Below, piece by piece: positions 52,169-61,646 of a DNA stretch of 64,000 nt. This DNA is from Mucilaginibacter geliditolerans (GTDB lineage Bacteria; Bacteroidota; Bacteroidia; Sphingobacteriales; Sphingobacteriaceae). The stretch covers positions 1 to 64,000 of the forward strand of contig NZ_JACHBY010000008.1 of the NCBI RefSeq assembly GCF_014200495.1, given 5' to 3'. A program made the translations under genes and the position numbers. The notes below the pieces were generated by a model. The model saw only the letters and a list, made by a program, of their open reading frames with translations. It was not told the DNA's origin and searched no databases. Every line of letters starts with the position of its first letter. The stretch's first letter is position 1.

Positions 52169-53386
52169 TTAGTTTAGGGTTTTCTCTACCATGGTCAGGA
52201 ACTTTTTACTTTCATTTTCCCAGTTCATTTTTTCTTTGCCAAGCTTTAATGAAGCCGTGCAAGTGTTGTGGAGCAATTCCCTGTCGGCCTGGTAGCCCGA
52301 CAAGATCGTTGTTAGTGATTGTATATTGTTTGTTTGATATTCTTTTCCAACCTCGGGATATTCATTTAAGAAAGCCTTTTGTGCTGTAGTATCACTGGCT
52401 ACAATGGTTAAGCCTGCCTGTAAATAAGTGAAAATTTTGTTTGTCAGGCAAATATCCCGGTTATAAGGCGTGCTATTTTCTGATGCTAAGCCTATATCAA
52501 ATTGTGACGCAAAACTAATAAGATCGTCAGCTAAGATGGGTTCATGAAAAAAGATCTGCTGTTTATCAAAACGTGCTTTGCCGGATAGCTGCTGTTGCGT
52601 ATTATCATTACTGTTGCCTAATAAATGCAGCTCAAAATTGTTTGAATTCAGGAGGTTTAATGCCTCTATCACTTCTTCAAGCCCACGGTTGGCACCTATA
52701 GTTTGCGAGAACCAGAATAACTTTACGATGCCCTTGTTAACAGACCGTTCCTCAACACTTGTATCCCGTGGGAACACATTTAGAATGGAAACAGGTTTAA
52801 TACCGGGGTACAAACGCTCATAAGCCTCAGCAATTTGCGGACTTGCCGCCGTAACATAATCAGCTTTGCTTAAATACTTATCCTCTAAATATTTGACATT
52901 TTTATAGTGGAGAGAACTTTTATCGTTGCTTACTTCCTGGCGGTGAAAGTCTTCGGTATCAAAACCACTTTTAGCGTGGTGTTTTTCGGCTGCTTTTATG
53001 ACAGCTGCTAAAGCGCCCAGGTTATGTCCGATATACAGATCAGCCTTGTGCTTTTTTGCTTCGCGGGTTAAAAAATAAGCGCCCCGGGTTATTGCTATTT
53101 GCGACAAGCTATTTACCGGGCCAATTTTTTGGATGACGAATCTGCTTATTTTATGTATCAGCCTGCTAAAAAAGTATACTGCTTTTTGCTGATCCGGATC
53201 GCCGCCTACGCGTATGGCTTTCCATTTTTTGTTCTTTAATAACGGAGCATCAAATTTTGTTGCCCAATCATTCCAATAAACATATAGCACAGTTACATCA
53301 TATCCCGCATTACTCAAAGCGTCGGCTTCTTTAACAAGGCGCGGGTTTAAGGAGGGCTGGCCGGATGTAACTAATACTACTACCAA
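52169..53386 (-). CDS. Glycosyltransferase, GT-B fold (GT4-like)
   Basis: A GT-B transferase of about 405 residues. The N-terminal LVTSGQPSLNPRLVKEADAL is the familiar start of this group, and LTNKIFTYLQAGLTIVASD is the donor-side region. I choose TTG at 53386, just past the stop codon of the upstream gene, because the ATG at 53434 would overlap that gene by 47 bp and add a hydrophobic 16-residue stretch (MIKRSLKIICRFIAIN) foreign to the family. A strong ribosome-binding site is not seen for either. Confidence 0.8.
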   Translation of the reverse strand: MVVVLVTSGQPSLNPRLVKEADALSNAGYDVTVLYVYWNDWATKFDAPLLKNKKWKAIRVGGDPDQQKAVYFFSRLIHKISRFVIQKIGPVNSLSQIAITRGAYFLTREAKKHKADLYIGHNLGALAAVIKAAEKHHAKSGFDTEDFHRQEVSNDKSSLHYKNVKYLEDKYLSKADYVTAASPQIAEAYERLYPGIKPVSILNVFPRDTSVEERSVNKGIVKLFWFSQTIGANRGLEEVIEALNLLNSNNFELHLLGNSNDNTQQQLSGKARFDKQQIFFHEPILADDLISFASQFDIGLASENSTPYNRDICLTNKIFTYLQAGLTIVASDTTAQKAFLNEYPEVGKEYQTNNIQSLTTILSGYQADRELLHNTCTASLKLGKEKMNWENESKKFLTMVEKTLN

Positions 53387-53387
53387 A

Positions 53388-54410
53388 TTAATTGCTATAA
53401 ACCGACAGATAATCTTCAGCGATCTTTTTATCACTATAAGCGTTTTCAGCCTTTAGGCGGCATGCTTTACGATCCAGCTTATCAATGTTTTTTACGTGCT
53501 CCGCCATTTCTTCAACAGTAGTGCTCACATAACCTGTTATGCCCTGATCTATTCCTTCGGCTATTCCGCCGTTATCAAAGCCCAGCACCGGTGTTCCACA
53601 GGCATAAGCTTCAGGAATGATTATTGGGAATGGCTCAAACCATTCAACAGGTGTTAATAAGGCGCTCGCGTTACCCAGCAGCTCGTTTTTCTGAACATTA
53701 TTTACGGTGCCAATATAGGTGATCTGATCACCGTCAATCAACGGCTTTATTTCTTGCTCAAAATATTCCTTTTCCTCTTTCAGGTCCGAGATATTTCCTG
53801 CTATTATCAGTTTTCTATCGGTAAGCCTGGCTACCTTAATGGCGCTGTGCAAGCCTTTACACCGTTCTATACGGCCCAGGAACGCCAAATAACCATGAGG
53901 CGAGGTGTCTGCCCTAAACTGAAACTGCTCAATTGGCGCGCAGTTGTAAATAGTTCTCCAATCGCTTTTTGGGGTTTTGCCGGTATTGGTTATAGCGTTT
54001 GAAACAGATGTATAGGTAAGGTTTGCAGGGGTTATCTTATCAAATAATTCAATATTCTTTTTGCTCACATAACGCATATAGGTTTGCACCTTGCGTATTT
54101 TGTTTTTGAGAAAGGGCAGCAAAAATATCAACCGGCCAAAGTTGTGCAGTACATCATGCTGTTTAACTTCTTTACGCAGTATAAAGTAAACTTCGGCCGA
54201 TAGCTTTAAATTAAGGGATGCATCCAAAATGCCATTTTTTCCATAGGTTATCAACTTGCCGGGCGATTTGGAATTTGGCCCGGCAACAATTGTAACGCTG
54301 TGTCCCATCTCCACGTATTTGCATGCCACATCATAAATAACACGTTCTATACCTCCATAATGTTCGGGGGGGACTGGTATAAAGGGATCCATTAGTAATA
54401 ATATGCGCAT
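53388..54410 (-). CDS. Glycosyltransferase family 4
   Basis: A 340-residue GT-B enzyme. PEHYGGIERVIYDVACKYVE opens the acceptor domain. In the donor domain LLTPVEWFEPFPIIIPEAYA contains the EPFxxxxxEA motif of GT4 retaining transferases, followed by CGTPVLGFDNGGIAEGI. It is one of the more typical GT4 proteins of the locus. The following gene (52169) begins at its stop codon. Confidence 0.92.
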   Translation of the reverse strand: MRILLLMDPFIPVPPEHYGGIERVIYDVACKYVEMGHSVTIVAGPNSKSPGKLITYGKNGILDASLNLKLSAEVYFILRKEVKQHDVLHNFGRLIFLLPFLKNKIRKVQTYMRYVSKKNIELFDKITPANLTYTSVSNAITNTGKTPKSDWRTIYNCAPIEQFQFRADTSPHGYLAFLGRIERCKGLHSAIKVARLTDRKLIIAGNISDLKEEKEYFEQEIKPLIDGDQITYIGTVNNVQKNELLGNASALLTPVEWFEPFPIIIPEAYACGTPVLGFDNGGIAEGIDQGITGYVSTTVEEMAEHVKNIDKLDRKACRLKAENAYSDKKIAEDYLSVYSN

Positions 54411-54424
54411 GTATTTATTGAACT

Positions 54425-55402
54425 TTATGAGGTTTCAAATTTCTTTGTGTTGGTTTTTAAATAGTTCCAGGTTTCTTCCTGGCTTTTCAAATATTGGGCC
54501 ATTGGCTTAATGTTGGATATATTCCCAACACACCACCTTATTGTTTTATACCAATCATTGGCGTTTAAATTAAGCAGTAATGATGGCTTTTTCAGATAGA
54601 AGCAAACGGCCAGGAAAAATACCGCGACAGGTGATGGCCTCCTCGCCCTGTAAAATTCCAATAATTGTTTTGTTGTGGCCTTTGGATTATTGCTGCTGTT
54701 AATGTAGGATGCTACGGTCATGATCTGGGTGCCTGTCCATTTTATTTTGTCCTTTGTTTGACTGGTAACCAGCGTTTGCGAAAAGTTGGCCAGTACTTTT
54801 GAATTCAAAAATATAGGGTGTTCAAAAGCCCTTTCCCTGACCAGCTCAACAGCGTTTGATAGCGAATCAGGCGGGATTTGGTATTGTGCTGCTTTACTCC
54901 CCCTGTATAGCATTGCCCCGGTTGAGTGCAGATGCCCTAATGCCTGTGATGGCTGGGGCCAGGTAAAGAAGCGGTCGTGGTCAACAGGCCAGATAGTTTT
55001 GCCTGTATCCAGCCAGGTGTGATCTTCATTCTCTTTCCAAACATGCATATTACACCAGCTAACAGCTATATTGCTGTCCTTTTCCATAATCTGGATCATC
55101 TCTTCCAAAAAGGTAGGCTCCCACCAGTTATCATCTTCAAGCATACTGGCGTAATTTTCATTGCAACCTGTAAAAGCCAGGTTAAATGATTTGGTTGTAC
55201 CTAAATTTACAGGATGCGTTTTTATTATAAAGCGGTCATCACCGAGTGATCTTACATATTCTTCAGGGAATGTATTGCCGGGCAGATCATTATGCAGCTC
55301 GCATACCCAATCAGTAAATGTTTGATCAATTAAACTGGCAATTGCCCGTTTAAGCATTTCATTACGATCATAGGTAAACAGGTATACTCTACAGGTGGGC
55401 AT
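54425..55402 (-). CDS. Glycosyltransferase family 2
   Basis: A 325-residue GT-A enzyme. The first strand is VYLFTYDRNEMLKRAIASLI. The nucleotide-sugar acids lie in YASMLEDDNWWEPTF, an EDD version of the DxD motif. A C-terminal extension of about 100 residues lacks membrane helices other than a weak hydrophobic patch near AVFFLAVCFYL. Inverting mechanism by family; sugar unknown. Confidence 0.88.
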   Translation of the reverse strand: MPTCRVYLFTYDRNEMLKRAIASLIDQTFTDWVCELHNDLPGNTFPEEYVRSLGDDRFIIKTHPVNLGTTKSFNLAFTGCNENYASMLEDDNWWEPTFLEEMIQIMEKDSNIAVSWCNMHVWKENEDHTWLDTGKTIWPVDHDRFFTWPQPSQALGHLHSTGAMLYRGSKAAQYQIPPDSLSNAVELVRERAFEHPIFLNSKVLANFSQTLVTSQTKDKIKWTGTQIMTVASYINSSNNPKATTKQLLEFYRARRPSPVAVFFLAVCFYLKKPSLLLNLNANDWYKTIRWCVGNISNIKPMAQYLKSQEETWNYLKTNTKKFETS

Positions 55403-55443
55403 TATTTATAATTTAATATTGATTTGTAGTAACCGGCTATCAT

Positions 55444-56418
55444 TTATTTTGAAAATATTTTTTGCAGTTTTTTTGCAAACTTCCATCCGAACAGCTTTTT
55501 TATTAACTCGATCGGGCGGCCGCCTATTACAGGTACATATGCTGTTCCGCCCAATGCTTTGATTTCTGCTAAGATGGTATCTGAAAGCTGTTTATCGCTG
55601 TCAAAGCTTTCCACAGCTAAATTCATCGCAGCGTTGGCCAAAGCTTTTTTTGCTAATGGATTGCTGGTAGCCTGTAGTAAATATTGTTTTTTTAAAAGGA
55701 ATGATCTGTATTTGCCATTTATGGCCTGTTTTGTTTTGGCAGATGCGAGGTTAGCCCCTAACCTGTATTTTCTATAGTAATTAAAACAGTCTTTAGCAAA
55801 AACAGTTCCTGTGCTTGCGAGTACTACCCTGCAAAAAAACTCCCCATCATCATCCGGAGAATAAAACTCAGACCAATAACCAGCCTTTTTAATTACTGCA
55901 GCGGGGCTTAACCATACATTGGTTTGGATCATTGATCCGATACTATTATTGCCACCATACAGATCTATTAAAAAAGCGGCCGGGTCATTTGTATCATACA
56001 AAAAGCCATCATGATATGGCAAAGACGCGCCCTTGTATGGATCTTCGTCATCAAAAAAATATACGGTAGAGCAAATGGCCACCTTTCCCGGATCAGGGAT
56101 CAGCAATTCCATTTGCTTTGCTATTTTGTCGCTGCTCAACAAATCGTCGGCATCCAGAAACTGAATAAATTCACCCTGCGCCTCTATAATGCCTTTGTTT
56201 CGGGTAGAGCCCGAGCCGCTATTTATCTTACTGAAAACTTTTACAGTACTGTTCTCATACTTTTTGGCTATTGCCAGTGATCCGTCTGTTGAACCGTCAT
56301 CTACAATTATCAACTCCTTATTTGGCCAGGTTTGATTTAGCGCAGAAAGAATAGTTTCTTCCAGGTGGTTTTCACTATTATAAACAGGAATAATAATTGA
56401 AACTAAAGGACTATCCAT
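55444..56418 (-). CDS. Glycosyltransferase family 2
   Basis: A 324-residue textbook GT2. VSIIIPVYNSENHLEETILS starts the fold, ELIIVDDGSTDGS follows and FIQFLDADDLL holds the DxD (DAD). No membrane helix is visible in the C-terminal part, so the enzyme is cytoplasmic or peripheral. It overlaps the upstream gene at 56411 by 8 bp. Confidence 0.94.
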   Translation of the reverse strand: MDSPLVSIIIPVYNSENHLEETILSALNQTWPNKELIIVDDGSTDGSLAIAKKYENSTVKVFSKINSGSGSTRNKGIIEAQGEFIQFLDADDLLSSDKIAKQMELLIPDPGKVAICSTVYFFDDEDPYKGASLPYHDGFLYDTNDPAAFLIDLYGGNNSIGSMIQTNVWLSPAAVIKKAGYWSEFYSPDDDGEFFCRVVLASTGTVFAKDCFNYYRKYRLGANLASAKTKQAINGKYRSFLLKKQYLLQATSNPLAKKALANAAMNLAVESFDSDKQLSDTILAEIKALGGTAYVPVIGGRPIELIKKLFGWKFAKKLQKIFSK

Positions 56419-57331
56419 GTATAAGTTGCCAGGCCGTCTTCAAATAAATCTCTTTTGAGAGATCGACATAATGATGCAATGTGTTTGCTGTTTGTTTTAA
56501 GTCGGCAGCAGATGGATTTACTTTATAATCGTCCTTATCTAAAACAACTGATGGGGTTTGCCCTATAAGCATAGCAGATAGCGCCTGTTCAAGATAATAA
56601 CTCGTGCCTTCTTTTTCTTCAAGTGTTTTTACCCAAAACTCTATATCATCCCAGTTTAAAGCAGTGCTATTTAAGCCGATAGCCCCAACATTGATCAGTT
56701 TTGGAACCTCCACTTTGCATAATTCGCTCATTAATACCGGTGAATAGCCATAGCTATCTTCAATATCAACCATATGTATTGGCCTGTCGGGGTTTTTGAG
56801 CCAGTTGATCATGGCTGTGGGTTCCTTCCAGAAAAGCATATCAGAATCCAATACGAGTTTCCAATCGCTTATACCGGCGGTATGGATATCCAACAATTTT
56901 TTAATATGCGGATATACCCTACGTTTATGGTGTAAAACCGGGTACCTATCAGTTGGTAAATATTTGGTTAAATTACTGTTGATCTGGCCGCCGGATATGA
57001 TAGTCGCACCTGGTACTTTTGCAGCGATCAACTGGCATAGCTGGTCAGTAAATGAGCCATCATCAACCAAAATAAAATGATAATGTTCCTTACTAACTTT
57101 TATTAAAGAATATATACAGAATAGTGTTTGATGGATGTATTTTTTGCCTGTAAGAAAGTACACAGGCAGCCCATCGGCGTAAGATGCAGATACGGGTAAC
57201 TTGTGTGCTGCCCTTACCATCTGTTTATTGCCGTTAACTACTTTTTGGTAATTATAATAGCCGCCAAAACGCTTATAGATTTTAAGTTTTGATTTTGGGG
57301 TACGGTATAATAAGTTTATTAGTCTTTGCAA
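56411..57331 (-). CDS. Putative nucleotide-sugar transferase (GT-A-like)
   Basis: A 306-residue protein without the standard GT2 start. HFILVDDGSFTDQLCQLIAA and WKLVLDSDMLFWKEP (DSD, a DxD motif) point to a GT-A nucleotide-diphospho-sugar transferase of the GT8 or related kind. INVGAIGLNS and the YYLEQALSAMLIG segment resemble the acceptor-side regions of such enzymes. The family is not clear to me. Its position between GT2 genes, with an 8-bp overlap, supports a sugar-transfer role. Confidence 0.75.
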   Translation of the reverse strand: MQRLINLLYRTPKSKLKIYKRFGGYYNYQKVVNGNKQMVRAAHKLPVSASYADGLPVYFLTGKKYIHQTLFCIYSLIKVSKEHYHFILVDDGSFTDQLCQLIAAKVPGATIISGGQINSNLTKYLPTDRYPVLHHKRRVYPHIKKLLDIHTAGISDWKLVLDSDMLFWKEPTAMINWLKNPDRPIHMVDIEDSYGYSPVLMSELCKVEVPKLINVGAIGLNSTALNWDDIEFWVKTLEEKEGTSYYLEQALSAMLIGQTPSVVLDKDDYKVNPSAADLKQTANTLHHYVDLSKEIYLKTAWQLIHG

Positions 57332-57343
57332 AACGGATAATAT

Positions 57344-58321
57344 CTATTTAGTGCTGTCGGCAAATAAATTTCTGTACTTTAAAAATGCTTTCTGAACAAA
57401 ACGGTATTCAATCATACGTAATCTCCAGGTCCAGTGTTTAATGGCGGGATAATGTTTCCAGATAAACTTTTCGTAATCATCTTTCCACTTTTGCGCCCAT
57501 TTATCCTGGTTAGTGGTTTTTTGTTCGGCATGCTTTCTGAACACACCGATAGGGAATTTAGCATGCTTGAATTTGCGCCCGGTAAATAAACGCAGGGCAA
57601 GCTCAGCATCCATGGCACAGTTAAGGTCTTCCCAAATAGGGCAATGAACGCTGCTTCGCCAAACAAGTGAATGTGATAATACTATCCCGCCTGCCCGCAA
57701 ATACCTGTTCCAAATAAGCGGGGCATTCTCAATAACTGTTTCGCCTGTTTCTTCATGTAAAATATAGCCATCGCCATATAGTACATCCAGGCTGGGGTCT
57801 TTCAGAAAGAAAGGCACAACCCTGTTAAGCGCGTTCTTACTGAAGAAATCATCACTGTTGTACCAGCAATATATTTCGCCCGAGGCCATCGAGAATCCCC
57901 TGTTTATAGCCTCAGACTGCCCGTTATCTTTTTCACTTATAAATAAGCTTACAAACGCTTTATAATGATTTACAACTTCAACAGTTTCATCGCTTGAGCC
58001 GCCATCAATAATAATGAGTTCGAGTATAGGATAATTCTGCAGTAATATGGAGCGTAATGTTTCTTCGATATAAGCACCCTGCTGATAGCTGGGTACAACT
58101 ACTGATACCTTAGGTAAGTTATTACCGGTGATCTTTAGGTCTGAGCCTTCGTCCCATGGCCAGCCCTTTTTTGCTGTATTGAGGGGGGCAGGCAAGTCAT
58201 TAAGACTTAAAGCCGATATAGATTTTAGAGGAAAAGTAATGGATCTGTCCTTACAGATCTTCTCTCTATATATCTTATAGTCGGGTACCGGTATAGGTTT
58301 TACAGGAGTATTTTCTTTCAT
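57344..58321 (-). CDS. Glycosyltransferase family 2
   Basis: A 325-residue GT2. After a 65-residue N-terminal extension (KPIPVPDYKIYREKICKDRS) the fold starts at VSVVVPSYQQGAYIEETLRS; LELIIIDGGSSDETVEVV and the DxD-like YNSDD in YCWYNSDDFF follow. The NGQSEAINRGF segment is typical of transferases in O-antigen loci. The start overlaps the neighbour gene at 58318 by 4 bp. Confidence 0.92.
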   Translation of the reverse strand: MKENTPVKPIPVPDYKIYREKICKDRSITFPLKSISALSLNDLPAPLNTAKKGWPWDEGSDLKITGNNLPKVSVVVPSYQQGAYIEETLRSILLQNYPILELIIIDGGSSDETVEVVNHYKAFVSLFISEKDNGQSEAINRGFSMASGEIYCWYNSDDFFSKNALNRVVPFFLKDPSLDVLYGDGYILHEETGETVIENAPLIWNRYLRAGGIVLSHSLVWRSSVHCPIWEDLNCAMDAELALRLFTGRKFKHAKFPIGVFRKHAEQKTTNQDKWAQKWKDDYEKFIWKHYPAIKHWTWRLRMIEYRFVQKAFLKYRNLFADSTK

Positions 58322-59253
58322 GCCTTTTTTAATTCTGATAAACCTTTAAGCATTCCGCAAACTCCGGAATAGGTGATAGCGCTTGCCGTGTTCTTCCATG
58401 GCTTGTAGGTGAAAAATGCTTTTAATTGCCTTGGTAAAAGACTAAGATTACTTATAGGTTGCCATGGGCATATATCATGGGCATTTAATACCGTTACCCA
58501 CGATCTGTTTGATGAATAGCTTAATCTTTTTAAATAAGGAACGGCTAACCTGTCATTATTTATAAGGTGCTGTAAGCTTAGCTGTGGAAAATAACCAACT
58601 TCGAACCCACTTTTTAACGCAACTATGTTGATCTCATTATCGCCGCCGGAGCTTAAGCTGGTTCCTGTCCTGTCTTTTATTACACTGTTATTCGATTTGA
58701 TATAATTATAATATTGTTCGAAGCATTTACGCCTCAATACCATACCCGCGCCGATTGGTGCAATGCCTGGGTATCCTTTTTGTAAATCACTTGTGATGGC
58801 TTGAGGATGATCATCCGGGCGCACGGCAATTAAACTATAAAATTGCCCGAACCATTCATCCGGCTGGCTTTCAAAAACGCCAATGCTTTTGCCGCCAGCA
58901 ACGCCTAGTTTTGGATATTCATTAAACAGATCAAGAGCAACGGATAAATAGTCAGGATCCAGAATATTATCGTCATCTACCAGTATAATCAGCTCTGCTT
59001 TACTTTCTTCGTAACCTTTTAGTCTCGCGAAAGTTAACCCTTGCTTATTTTCCTTAACAATTTTGAAGTTGGGATGCCAGCCTGTATCAATTGACTGCAG
59101 CGTAGTATTTACTGAGGCATTATCAACAATAATAAGCTCCCATGCATCCAAAGGCAATTGCTGGTTTTTTAAACCATTTATAGTTTGCTGAAGATTGAAT
59201 AACCCCGGGTTATATGTTGGTATTACTACAGATATTTTTAGATTTTGTGACAT
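58318..59253 (-). CDS. Glycosyltransferase family 2
   Basis: A 311-residue GT2 with ISVVIPTYNPGLFNLQQTIN at the start and IIVDNASVN and LIILVDDDNILDPDYL later, where DDD serves as DxD. AGMVLRRKCFEQYYNYI resembles the acceptor-side region of family members. No membrane helices. Four-base overlap with the downstream gene indicates coupling. Confidence 0.92.
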   Translation of the reverse strand: MSQNLKISVVIPTYNPGLFNLQQTINGLKNQQLPLDAWELIIVDNASVNTTLQSIDTGWHPNFKIVKENKQGLTFARLKGYEESKAELIILVDDDNILDPDYLSVALDLFNEYPKLGVAGGKSIGVFESQPDEWFGQFYSLIAVRPDDHPQAITSDLQKGYPGIAPIGAGMVLRRKCFEQYYNYIKSNNSVIKDRTGTSLSSGGDNEINIVALKSGFEVGYFPQLSLQHLINNDRLAVPYLKRLSYSSNRSWVTVLNAHDICPWQPISNLSLLPRQLKAFFTYKPWKNTASAITYSGVCGMLKGLSELKKA

Positions 59254-59314
59254 GGAGGGCTGCAGAGGTTAAACGGAAATAGTAAAGAGTGCAGTCATCT
59301 TAACCTGGTTTATA

Positions 59315-59815
59315 TTAGCTGGTGAATTGGTCAAGGTCATGTAGCTTTTTTACGGGAGTACCTATGTAAACAGCATTTGAAGGGAGATCCTTATTTACCA
59401 GTGTACCGGCCCCAATAATAACATTATTGCCAATAGTTACGCCCGGTAGGATCATGGCATGTGCGCCTATCCACACATTATCACCTATAACAATAGGTTT
59501 GCCAATGTTTTCCTGGTTAAATAATTGGGCTTTGGTATTGTGGGTTACCGATGTAATTGCACAATGCGAAGCGATCATACAGTTGTTGCCAATAGTAATA
59601 CCACCCTCGCCCCAAAAATGTGAAAAGGAATTTATTACAACGTTATCCCCCAAAGTAATACTATCTGACCCGCTGATGAATGATGGCTGATTAATACTTA
59701 CATTTTCACCATGGTACTTTAACCGTTTAAGAACATCCTTAGCCGCGTAAACTTTATGTATAAATAAAACCCTGTCGGTTAATTTATAAATGATGTTTTT
59801 TATAAAGTGTTTCAA
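59315..59815 (-). CDS. Acyltransferase, left-handed beta-helix (WbbJ/LacA-like)
   Basis: A 166-residue hexapeptide-repeat acyltransferase. Repeats are readable as LGDNVVINSF, IGNNCMIASH, IGDNVWIGAH, IGNNVIIGAG and the terminal VYIGTPVKK. The catalytic histidine is probably in ASHCAITSVTHNT. Short O-acetyltransferases of this type modify sugars in polysaccharide loci. It lies 61 bp upstream of the GT2 at 58318-59253. Confidence 0.9.
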   Translation of the reverse strand: MKHFIKNIIYKLTDRVLFIHKVYAAKDVLKRLKYHGENVSINQPSFISGSDSITLGDNVVINSFSHFWGEGGITIGNNCMIASHCAITSVTHNTKAQLFNQENIGKPIVIGDNVWIGAHAMILPGVTIGNNVIIGAGTLVNKDLPSNAVYIGTPVKKLHDLDQFTS

Positions 59816-59847
59816 TTGGGTTGTTTTTTAGTATTAATATCCACAGT

Positions 59848-60393
59848 TTATGGCTCACGGTATTTTATGACTTTAGCCGGGCTGCCGATGCTGATAGAAT
59901 AGGGGGGAAGATCTTTTGTTACTATTGACCCCGCACCTACTACGCAACCATCGCCAATGGTAACCCCGCCTAGTATGGTGCAGCCAGTACCGATCCAAAC
60001 ATCGGTACCAATTTTTACCGGAAGTAATATATCCGGCATTGATCTGATCGGTACATTTTGACCCGGGATGCCATGATTTGACGAAACGATGCAGGTATGC
60101 ATAGCTATTAAGGAGTTTGCACCGATATGCACCCCACCGTGACCATATATTACCACGTACTCACCAATATATACAAACTTCTCTATGTCAATCTTTCCGC
60201 CGTATGAGTTTATAACAGTTCCTGTTCCTATTTCGCAATCCTTAGCTATGCTGATTGCACCGGTACTTCTGTTTAAAAATGTAAGCTTTAATTTTGCCCG
60301 CGAATTAAGTTTAGCCGAATAAGGGATATTGATCCCTGCTATTTTGGCAAGCATAATTCTAAAAAAACTTAATATATTAAAATGGTTTTTCAA
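59848..60393 (-). CDS. Acyltransferase, left-handed beta-helix
   Basis: A 181-residue hexapeptide-repeat acyltransferase with IAKDCEIGTG, IGANSLIAMHTCIVSSNH, IGTDVWIGTG, IGDGCVVGAG and the terminal ISIGSPAKVIKY. The catalytic histidine is likely in MHTCIVSSNH. It differs in length and N-terminus (a hydrophobic start FNILSFFRIMLAKIAG) from its neighbour at 59315. The start overlaps the Wzt gene stop by 4 bp. Confidence 0.9.
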   Translation of the reverse strand: MKNHFNILSFFRIMLAKIAGINIPYSAKLNSRAKLKLTFLNRSTGAISIAKDCEIGTGTVINSYGGKIDIEKFVYIGEYVVIYGHGGVHIGANSLIAMHTCIVSSNHGIPGQNVPIRSMPDILLPVKIGTDVWIGTGCTILGGVTIGDGCVVGAGSIVTKDLPPYSISIGSPAKVIKYREP

Positions 60394-61646
60394 TTGGAGT
60401 GGTTAAATGGCTCAGCCAATAGCGACCAATCAGCGTTTACCTGAACTGCGCCAATGTCCTCGATATTGTATTGGTGAAGCAGCTTGTTTTTAGGGAAGAA
60501 ATCAAAAGTTAAATAGTCTATTTTCAGATCAAAATCAGTTTGATCATTGCCTAGAAAGGCACTTAACAGGTAAGTTCCGTAATGTAATGGCAAATCAGGA
60601 ACAAATAGTGTGGCTTGGCCACACTGTACCGGTGTATTGGTATGATTAAGCGCATGAAGCTTAAAATTTGTGCCAAATACAGGATTGCCAAATGCTGTTT
60701 TAATTACCACACCCACATTCGGCGAGTCGATCACAAACGGGGAATTAAAGAATACAGTGCACTTTAAATTACCATTTATGATTTCATCAGCATCAATAAC
60801 AACCTGGGTTATCTGAGGTTTTGAAGAAGTTGAGCTATTGGCGGCAGACAGCGTTTGATTAACCGAATTGTAATGCTGTATAACAGAAACGATATCGCCC
60901 CGTTTTTCGATCATGCCATTTTTTAAGTAGATGCCACTGGTGCAAAGTGAGTTTACAGCGCCCATATTATGGCTTACAAACAATACGGTTCTGCCTTCGC
61001 CTTTGCTGATATCGCCCATTTTGCCCAGGCATTTCTTTTGGAACTCAGCATCGCCTACGGCCAGTACTTCATCAACTATAAGAATCTCTGATTCCAGATG
61101 CGCCGCAACTGCAAAAGCCAGGCGCACATACATACCGGATGAGTATCGTTTTACAGGTGTATCAATATAGCGCTCAACCCCGGCAAAGGCTACTATCTCA
61201 TCAAACTTGCGTTTGATCTCGGCTTTGCGCATGCCTAATATAGCGCCATTTAAGAATATGTTTTCGCGCCCGGTTAATTCGGGGTGAAAGCCTGTACCAA
61301 CTTCCAGCAAGCTGGCTATGCGGCCTTTTACCTTTACTGAGCCTGTTGTAGGAGAGGTAACCCGGCTTAGTACTTTAAGCAGGGTGCTTTTGCCCGCGCC
61401 ATTGCGGCCAATTATACCCACTGCATCGCCCTGCTCAATCTCAAAGTTCATGTCCTTTATGCTCCATACAATATCGCTTTCGCTTTTTACTGTACGATCA
61501 TTGGTCTCGCCAATTTTAAGAAAGGGGTCTTCTTTTCCACGTATCCGTGCCCAAAAGCGTTCCAGATCGCGCGAGATGGTACCTGTTCCAAAATCACCTA
61601 ACTGGTACGCTTTTGACAGTCCTTCTGCTTTTATAACTTTAGTCAT
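60390..61646 (-). CDS. wzt: Polysaccharide ABC transporter ATP-binding protein (Wzt)
   Basis: A 418-residue export ATPase. Walker A GRNGAGKST is at 80-88. The signature region is YSSGMYVRLAFAVA and Walker B is ILIVDEVLAVGD with the H-loop in VLFVSHNMGAV. These are the hallmarks of the O-antigen/teichoic-acid exporters. The C-terminal 140 residues (from about 275, with KPQITQVVIDADE) form an extra beta-rich domain corresponding to the Wzt carbohydrate-binding domain, which selects terminated polymer chains. It overlaps the permease gene by one base. Confidence 0.95.
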   Translation of the reverse strand: MTKVIKAEGLSKAYQLGDFGTGTISRDLERFWARIRGKEDPFLKIGETNDRTVKSESDIVWSIKDMNFEIEQGDAVGIIGRNGAGKSTLLKVLSRVTSPTTGSVKVKGRIASLLEVGTGFHPELTGRENIFLNGAILGMRKAEIKRKFDEIVAFAGVERYIDTPVKRYSSGMYVRLAFAVAAHLESEILIVDEVLAVGDAEFQKKCLGKMGDISKGEGRTVLFVSHNMGAVNSLCTSGIYLKNGMIEKRGDIVSVIQHYNSVNQTLSAANSSTSSKPQITQVVIDADEIINGNLKCTVFFNSPFVIDSPNVGVVIKTAFGNPVFGTNFKLHALNHTNTPVQCGQATLFVPDLPLHYGTYLLSAFLGNDQTDFDLKIDYLTFDFFPKNKLLHQYNIEDIGAVQVNADWSLLAEPFNHSN

